NCBI GenBank assembly: GCA_039807745.1
Contig: JBDHRV010000134.1
Coordinates: 1-9,656, forward strand
Direction: 5' to 3'
Source: JAEUMW01 sp039807745
Lineage (GTDB): Bacteria; Pseudomonadota; Gammaproteobacteria; Burkholderiales; JAEUMW01
Length of the DNA: 9,656 nucleotides
Shown here: piece by piece, positions 6,391 to 9,656 of the stretch
Numbering within the stretch: the stretch's first letter is position 1
How the letters are laid out: every line of letters starts with the position of its first letter
The notes under the pieces: generated by a model
What the model saw: the letters and a program-made list of their open reading frames with translations, nothing else
Database searches by the model: none
What the model was told of the DNA's origin: nothing
Program-made: the position numbers and the translations under genes

Positions 6391-6828
6391 TCACTCGATC
6401 GTCAGCTTCTTCGCGCTCGTTGCCGCCTTCTTGGGCAGTCTCAGCTCGAGCACGCCGTCGCTGTACTTCGCCGTCGCGCCGGCCTCGTCCACGTCCTGCG
6501 CCAGCGTGAAGCTGCGCATTACCTTGCCGAAGTAACGCTCGCTGTGGACGACGCGCTCGCCCTTCTTCTCTTCGGTTTCCTTCTTCACCTCAGAGCTTAT
6601 GGAAACCTGATTGCCCTCGAGCGATACATGGATGTCTTCCTTCTTCACGCCGGGAATCTCGGCGTGGACGACGTAGGCAGTCTCGTCTTCCTTCACGTCC
6701 ACCTTGATGCGCGTCGGCAGCTCGGCGGTCTGGCCCAGACTCAGGGGCCGCAGAAAAAAACCCTTCGACAAGTCGTCGAAAAGGCTCGTCACATCGCCAA
6801 ACGGGTCGAAACGAGTGATGTTTGCCAT
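6391..6828 (-). CDS. hsp20: Small heat-shock protein, Hsp20/alpha-crystallin family
   Basis: This is an ATP-independent holdase chaperone that binds unfolding proteins in the cytoplasm as large oligomers. It has 145 residues. A short N-terminal region (MANITRFDPFGDVTSLFDDL) of the bacterial class is followed by an alpha-crystallin domain at about 38-133. That domain contains VHAEIPGVKKEDIHVS (54-69) and the signature AKYSDGVLELRLPKK (120-134). The tail ends KKLTIE. The start is the ATG at 6828 with AAGGAG six bases upstream. A longer in-frame ATG at 6876 would add 16 unlike residues and lies upstream of that site, so I reject it. The gene ends 11 bp from the converging phosphatase gene. Upstream is an FNR/ANR-type promoter, so control by low oxygen is likely. 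No ROSE-type thermometer pairing with the Shine-Dalgarno or sigma-32 consensus was seen. Confidence 0.95.
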   Translation of the reverse strand: MANITRFDPFGDVTSLFDDLSKGFFLRPLSLGQTAELPTRIKVDVKEDETAYVVHAEIPGVKKEDIHVSLEGNQVSISSEVKKETEEKKGERVVHSERYFGKVMRSFTLAQDVDEAGATAKYSDGVLELRLPKKAATSAKKLTIE

Positions 6829-6834
6829 TTCAAT

Positions 6835-6840
6835 CTCCTT
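6835..6840 (-). promoter_or_regulatory. Ribosome-binding site of hsp20
   Basis: AAGGAG on the minus strand, six bases before the ATG at 6828. It decides between this start and the in-frame upstream ATG at 6876. Confidence 0.85.
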
Positions 6841-6857
6841 GCATTTGCGTGAATCGC

Positions 6858-6871
6858 CGGTCTTGCGACCG
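6858..6871 (-). other. Small hairpin in the hsp20 leader
   Basis: CGGTC (6858-6862) and GACCG (6867-6871) pair around TTGC within the predicted 56-nt leader. It does not involve the Shine-Dalgarno, so it may stabilise the message but is not an obvious thermosensor. Confidence 0.3.
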
Positions 6872-6890
6872 ACCACCTGTTCCTGCTTTC

Positions 6891-6896
6891 AGTGTA
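6891..6896 (-). promoter_or_regulatory. -10 element of the hsp20 promoter
   Basis: TACACT on the minus strand matches TATAAT at 4 of 6. It lies exactly 22 bp downstream of the FNR-type box, which places it at -12 to -7 if that box is centred at -41.5. The predicted transcript start is near 6884. There is no sigma-70 -35 hexamer at the proper distance, as expected for an activator-dependent promoter. Confidence 0.55.
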
Positions 6897-6918
6897 GTAA
6901 ATCTCTCGCCGGATTACC

Positions 6919-6932
6919 TTGATCTACTTCAA
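6919..6932 (-). promoter_or_regulatory. FNR/ANR/DNR-type binding site upstream of hsp20
   Basis: TTGAAGTAGATCAA on the minus strand matches the FNR-family consensus TTGAT-N4-ATCAA at 9 of 10 defined positions. It overlaps the last codons and stop of the upstream kinase-like gene. Together with the -10 at 6891-6896 it makes a class II promoter geometry. The regulator itself is not in the window. Confidence 0.6.
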
Positions 6933-8509
6933 CCGGGCGGCAGTTTGCCCAGACCCAGCGCCGCGCTCAGCACGCGCGGATCGACCTGCTGCGAGGTATC
7001 GATCACGATCGCGTCCGGGAGCTCATCGGCGTCGAGAGCGTCCCCACGATCGAGCTGCTGCGCCAGGACTGGCAGCCCCGCTTCCGATGCGTCCTGCCCC
7101 GCTCTCTCCCGCAGCGCGACCCGGTCACGCAAGGCGTCGGGGTGCGCGCGGCACGCCAGGATGCGAAACGCTGAGCCGGTGGCATGTGCGAGGCGACGGC
7201 AGGCGTCGCGTTCACGGCGCTCGAGAAACGTCGCATCGAGCACGACCGGGTAACCCGCCCGCAGCACCTTCTCCGCCAGCACTCTGAGCATTTCGTAAGT
7301 GCGCTGCCGCGCGGCCGGCGTATAGCGTCCGGCATCGAGCTTCGAATCGCTGCGTGGTTCCGCCGCCGGTCCTGCGGGGCGCTTGCGCTCCACGTCGGAG
7401 CGAATGCGGATCAAGTCGACCGCTTCCAGCAACGCGCTCGTGAGCGTGGTCTTGCCGGACCCCGATACCCCGTGCGTGACGATCAGACGCGGCGCGGGCG
7501 TACGCGTGAACTGCTCGGCGCTGTCGAGATAGCCGCGCACTTCATTGCCACTGACCGCGTTCCCGCCGCGCTGGGCGGCGCGGATCGCAACCACGCTCGC
7601 ACGCACCAGCGCGCGATAGACGAGATAATGGCGAAACACCGCGAGGCCGCCGTAATCTCCGGTACGCTCGAGATAGCGGTTCAACAGGCGCCGCGCGAGA
7701 TCGGGCCGGCTGCGGTGCGTGAGATCCATCACGACGAAGGCGACCTCGCTCATCACGTCGATCCAGCGCAACCCCGGATCGAATTCGATGCAGTCGAAGA
7801 CCAGCACACGCCCGCGGTCGAGCGCGATGTTGCCCAGATGCAGGTCGCCGTGGCCCTCGCGGACGAAACCCTCGGTCCGGCGTGCGTCGAGAGTCGGAAT
7901 GAGCCGCTCGTGCTCGATTTGGCTCCATTCGCGCAGCCGCTCCAGCAGCGCTTTCATGGCGGGGTCCGCGAGCCGGCGCGCCAGCGTGGCGAAGTTGTTC
8001 CGGATCGGCCGGCGCACTGCCTCCGGGGCACCGTAGCCGTCGACGGCGGTATCGCGCGCGCAGGTCGCGTGGAAGCGCGCGACGACATCCGCGACCTCGT
8101 CGATGATCTCCCCTGTTACCGCCCCCGTCGGCAGCAGCCGGGCGAGCTCCGCGCCGCGTTCGAACTCGCGCATCCGCACCGCCCACTCGAGCGGCGCGCC
8201 GGCACCGCCGACCATGGGGCTCTCCACGTGGCCGGTGATTGGCACCACATCGAGATACCACTCGGGCGCGAGCCGCCGATTGAGCCGTACCTCCTCGCGG
8301 CAGAAGTGCTCGCGCCGCGCCAGCGTGGTGAAATCGAGGAAACCCAGCTCGACCGCCTTCTTGATCTTATAGGCGTAGTCACCGGTCAGGATCACCCACG
8401 AGATGTGCGTCTCGACGACCTCGATGGCGGCGACCGGGTGGGGAAAACGCGCCGGATCGGTGAGCGCGGCGACGAGCTTCGCCTGCCGCGCGAGCGCGGG
8501 TTCGGTCAC
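6929..8509 (-). CDS. Two-domain protein: aminoglycoside-phosphotransferase-like kinase plus P-loop kinase/ATPase
   Basis: This 526-residue protein has the layout of the widespread COG2187+COG0645 family, and its biochemical role is unknown. The N-terminal half (about 25-330) is a protein-kinase-like/APH fold. It has YKIKK (47-51), the catalytic-loop equivalent GHGDLHLGNI (219-228; Asp222, Asn227) and the metal-binding-type DCIEFD (239-244). The C-terminal third (about 340-510) is a P-loop kinase-like domain with Walker A GVSGSGKTT (347-355; Lys353) and DATFLERRER (425-434), as in zeta-toxin/gluconate-kinase-like folds. The start is a GTG overlapping the stop of the DUF748 gene as GTGA, so translation is probably coupled. 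Despite frequent annotation as aminoglycoside phosphotransferase, resistance is not indicated. A small-molecule or protein kinase acting near the envelope is an inference from the partner gene only. Confidence 0.88.
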   Translation of the reverse strand: MTEPALARQAKLVAALTDPARFPHPVAAIEVVETHISWVILTGDYAYKIKKAVELGFLDFTTLARREHFCREEVRLNRRLAPEWYLDVVPITGHVESPMVGGAGAPLEWAVRMREFERGAELARLLPTGAVTGEIIDEVADVVARFHATCARDTAVDGYGAPEAVRRPIRNNFATLARRLADPAMKALLERLREWSQIEHERLIPTLDARRTEGFVREGHGDLHLGNIALDRGRVLVFDCIEFDPGLRWIDVMSEVAFVVMDLTHRSRPDLARRLLNRYLERTGDYGGLAVFRHYLVYRALVRASVVAIRAAQRGGNAVSGNEVRGYLDSAEQFTRTPAPRLIVTHGVSGSGKTTLTSALLEAVDLIRIRSDVERKRPAGPAAEPRSDSKLDAGRYTPAARQRTYEMLRVLAEKVLRAGYPVVLDATFLERRERDACRRLAHATGSAFRILACRAHPDALRDRVALRERAGQDASEAGLPVLAQQLDRGDALDADELPDAIVIDTSQQVDPRVLSAALGLGKLPPG

Positions 8510-9656
8510 TGCGGCACCACCGCGAACTTGCTCTCGATCATCTTCTTGTCGGCGGCGTCCACCTTTTCGACGGGTTGGATCACGATGCGCTCGGCGGGCA
8601 GTTTGCCCTGCGCCGCGAATTCCTGCGCGATCGCGTCAGCCCGGCGCTGTGCGAGGGCCTTCAGCTCCTCGTCCGTCACCTGCTCCTTCGCTTCCAGTTT
8701 GCCAAGCAACGTCTCTGCGATCTGTGCCCGCATCTGCTCTTTCGCCTCCGGCGTGAGCGGCTTGCCGTCGGCGGACGCGGCCTTCTCCGCATCGTCTCTT
8801 ACCTTGGCGAGCTCATCCGGGCTGAAGCGTTCCGCGAACAGCGTGCGGATCGCGTCCTGATTCTTCGGGTCGGTGACGTCGAGCGGGCCGGGATCCTCGC
8901 CTTCCTTGAGCTTGAAACCCACGCGCTTGGCAATCTCGCGGCGCACCCGGAACGAGCGGATGGCATCCGCATCCTGTGTGGCGTACACGGGCCGGATGCC
9001 GAGCTTGAGCTGCGGGCGTTTCTCGAGCGCGCTCGCCACCTTCCCGAGCTTCGCTTTTTCCGGCGGCAGCAGGGTGTCGCTGCCCGGATCGAAATCGACC
9101 CCCTCGAGCTCTTCGGCCCCCACCCCGAGCAGCGCGCCCAGCGCCCGGAACGGCGCGGTGACGATCTTCTTCACCACGTTTACCAGCGCCTTCCACACGA
9201 TGCCGCCGATGCTGAACTGCGGGTCGTCGAGGTTGCCGCTCACCGGCAAGCCGAGGTCGATCTTGCCGTCGGCGTCCTTGAGCAGCGCGATCCCGAGTTC
9301 CAGAGGCAGATTCACGGCATCCGGGCTCTCCACCCGCTCGCCGAGCGTGAGCTGATCGACGATGATCTTGTTGTCGCCCTTCAACTGGCGCTGCTGGATC
9401 ACGTATTCGAGATCCGCGTCGAGCTTGCCCGAGGCGATGCGGTAGCCGGCGAACTTGGCCGAATACGGGGTCATGCTGGTGAGCTCGACGTTGCGGAAGG
9501 TGGCGGTGATGTTGAGGTAATCCGTGGGCGCGAACGGCGCCAGGTCGCCGGCGAAGCGCGCGAGCCCGTATTCATCGACGGCGCCTTCGAGCTTCATCTG
9601 CGCCTTGCTGCCCGGGCGCGTGGAGAGGTTGTTGATGGTTCCGTTCAGGTCGTGAA
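8506..9656 (-). CDS. DUF748/AsmA-like envelope protein, C-terminal part (5' end outside the window)
   Basis: The reading frame is open to the right edge, so the 382 visible residues are only the C-terminal part. Full members are usually around 1,000 residues, with an N-terminal membrane anchor. An internal ATG at 9597 is not the start: residues before it (LNGTINNLST) continue the repeat style of DUF748. The visible part carries beta-rich AsmA/DUF748 sequence such as LEGAVDEYG and DLGLPVSGNLDDPQFSIGG, then an OmpA-like segment beginning VDFDPGSDTLLPPEKAKLGK. A charged, helix-rich insert of roughly 120 residues follows, ending with LAQRRADAIAQEFAAQGKLP, which resembles the end of an OmpA-like domain. 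Related AsmA-like proteins bridge the periplasm and may move lipids. The gene overlaps the kinase-like gene by GTGA. The family is confident; the function is not. Confidence 0.85.
   Translation of the reverse strand, partial: HDLNGTINNLSTRPGSKAQMKLEGAVDEYGLARFAGDLAPFAPTDYLNITATFRNVELTSMTPYSAKFAGYRIASGKLDADLEYVIQQRQLKGDNKIIVDQLTLGERVESPDAVNLPLELGIALLKDADGKIDLGLPVSGNLDDPQFSIGGIVWKALVNVVKKIVTAPFRALGALLGVGAEELEGVDFDPGSDTLLPPEKAKLGKVASALEKRPQLKLGIRPVYATQDADAIRSFRVRREIAKRVGFKLKEGEDPGPLDVTDPKNQDAIRTLFAERFSPDELAKVRDDAEKAASADGKPLTPEAKEQMRAQIAETLLGKLEAKEQVTDEELKALAQRRADAIAQEFAAQGKLPAERIVIQPVEKVDAADKKMIESKFAVVPQ

Noticed and set aside
6829..6890. ROSE-type RNA thermometer in the hsp20 leader
   Set aside because: No leader segment is complementary to the AAGGAG site; the only clear hairpin (6858-6871) leaves it free.
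6890..6940. Sigma-32 heat-shock promoter for hsp20
   Set aside because: A TTGAAG occurs at 6932-6927, but no CCCCAT-like -10 follows at 13-15 bp. The FNR plus TACACT reading fits better.
6929..8509. Aminoglycoside resistance gene
   Set aside because: Only the fold is APH-like. The fused P-loop domain and genomic context match the broadly distributed COG2187-type proteins, not resistance enzymes.
7184..8860. A 558-codon plus-strand open frame opposite the kinase-like and DUF748 genes
   Set aside because: It spans the junction of two real minus-strand genes, has no recognisable domain and has the composition of an antisense frame.

Overview
The window looks like chromosomal DNA of a GC-rich betaproteobacterium, probably a facultative denitrifier or other nitrate-responding relative of Rhodocyclales/Burkholderiales. 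This is inferred from protein style: a NarX with a PilJ-type sensor domain, a DUF748/AsmA-like envelope protein and a COG2187-type double kinase. No rRNA, tRNA, CRISPR array or intact mobile element is visible. Nearly every base from 274 to the right edge lies in, or directly between, eight protein genes, seven of them on the minus strand.

Layout from left to right. Positions 1-273 have no recognisable gene but hold two strong inverted repeats. Positions 274-2558 (minus) are a two-gene unit: an L-threonate dehydrogenase-like enzyme (ltnD) followed after 20 bp by a GntP-family sugar-acid:proton symporter. A 203-bp spacer (2559-2761) holds a degenerate palindromic repeat. Positions 2762-5385 (minus) are a nitrate-type two-component system, narX then narL. 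They overlap at TTGA, and narL uses a TTG start with a good ribosome-binding site. A 91-bp divergent spacer (5386-5476) separates narX from a plus-strand inositol-monophosphatase-family (HisN-like) phosphatase (5477-6379). That gene converges, with an 11-bp gap, on a small heat-shock protein gene (hsp20, 6391-6828, minus). Further right (minus), the C-terminal part of a DUF748 envelope protein (from beyond 9656 to 8506) overlaps by GTGA with a two-domain kinase-like protein (6929-8509).

How the genes may work together: ltnD/gntP import and oxidise a sugar acid. NarXL reads nitrate/nitrite and would control genes outside the window, since no nitrate reductase or transporter gene is present. 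The most informative regulatory signal is upstream of hsp20. A 9/10 match to the FNR/ANR box sits exactly 22 bp before a TACACT -10 element, which is the geometry of a class II FNR-activated promoter. This suggests the small heat-shock protein is induced by oxygen limitation rather than by heat.

No obviously new multi-gene system was found. The main leads are the FNR-type hsp20 promoter, a four-cysteine cluster in the NarX GAF domain, and the translationally coupled DUF748/double-kinase pair of unknown function.
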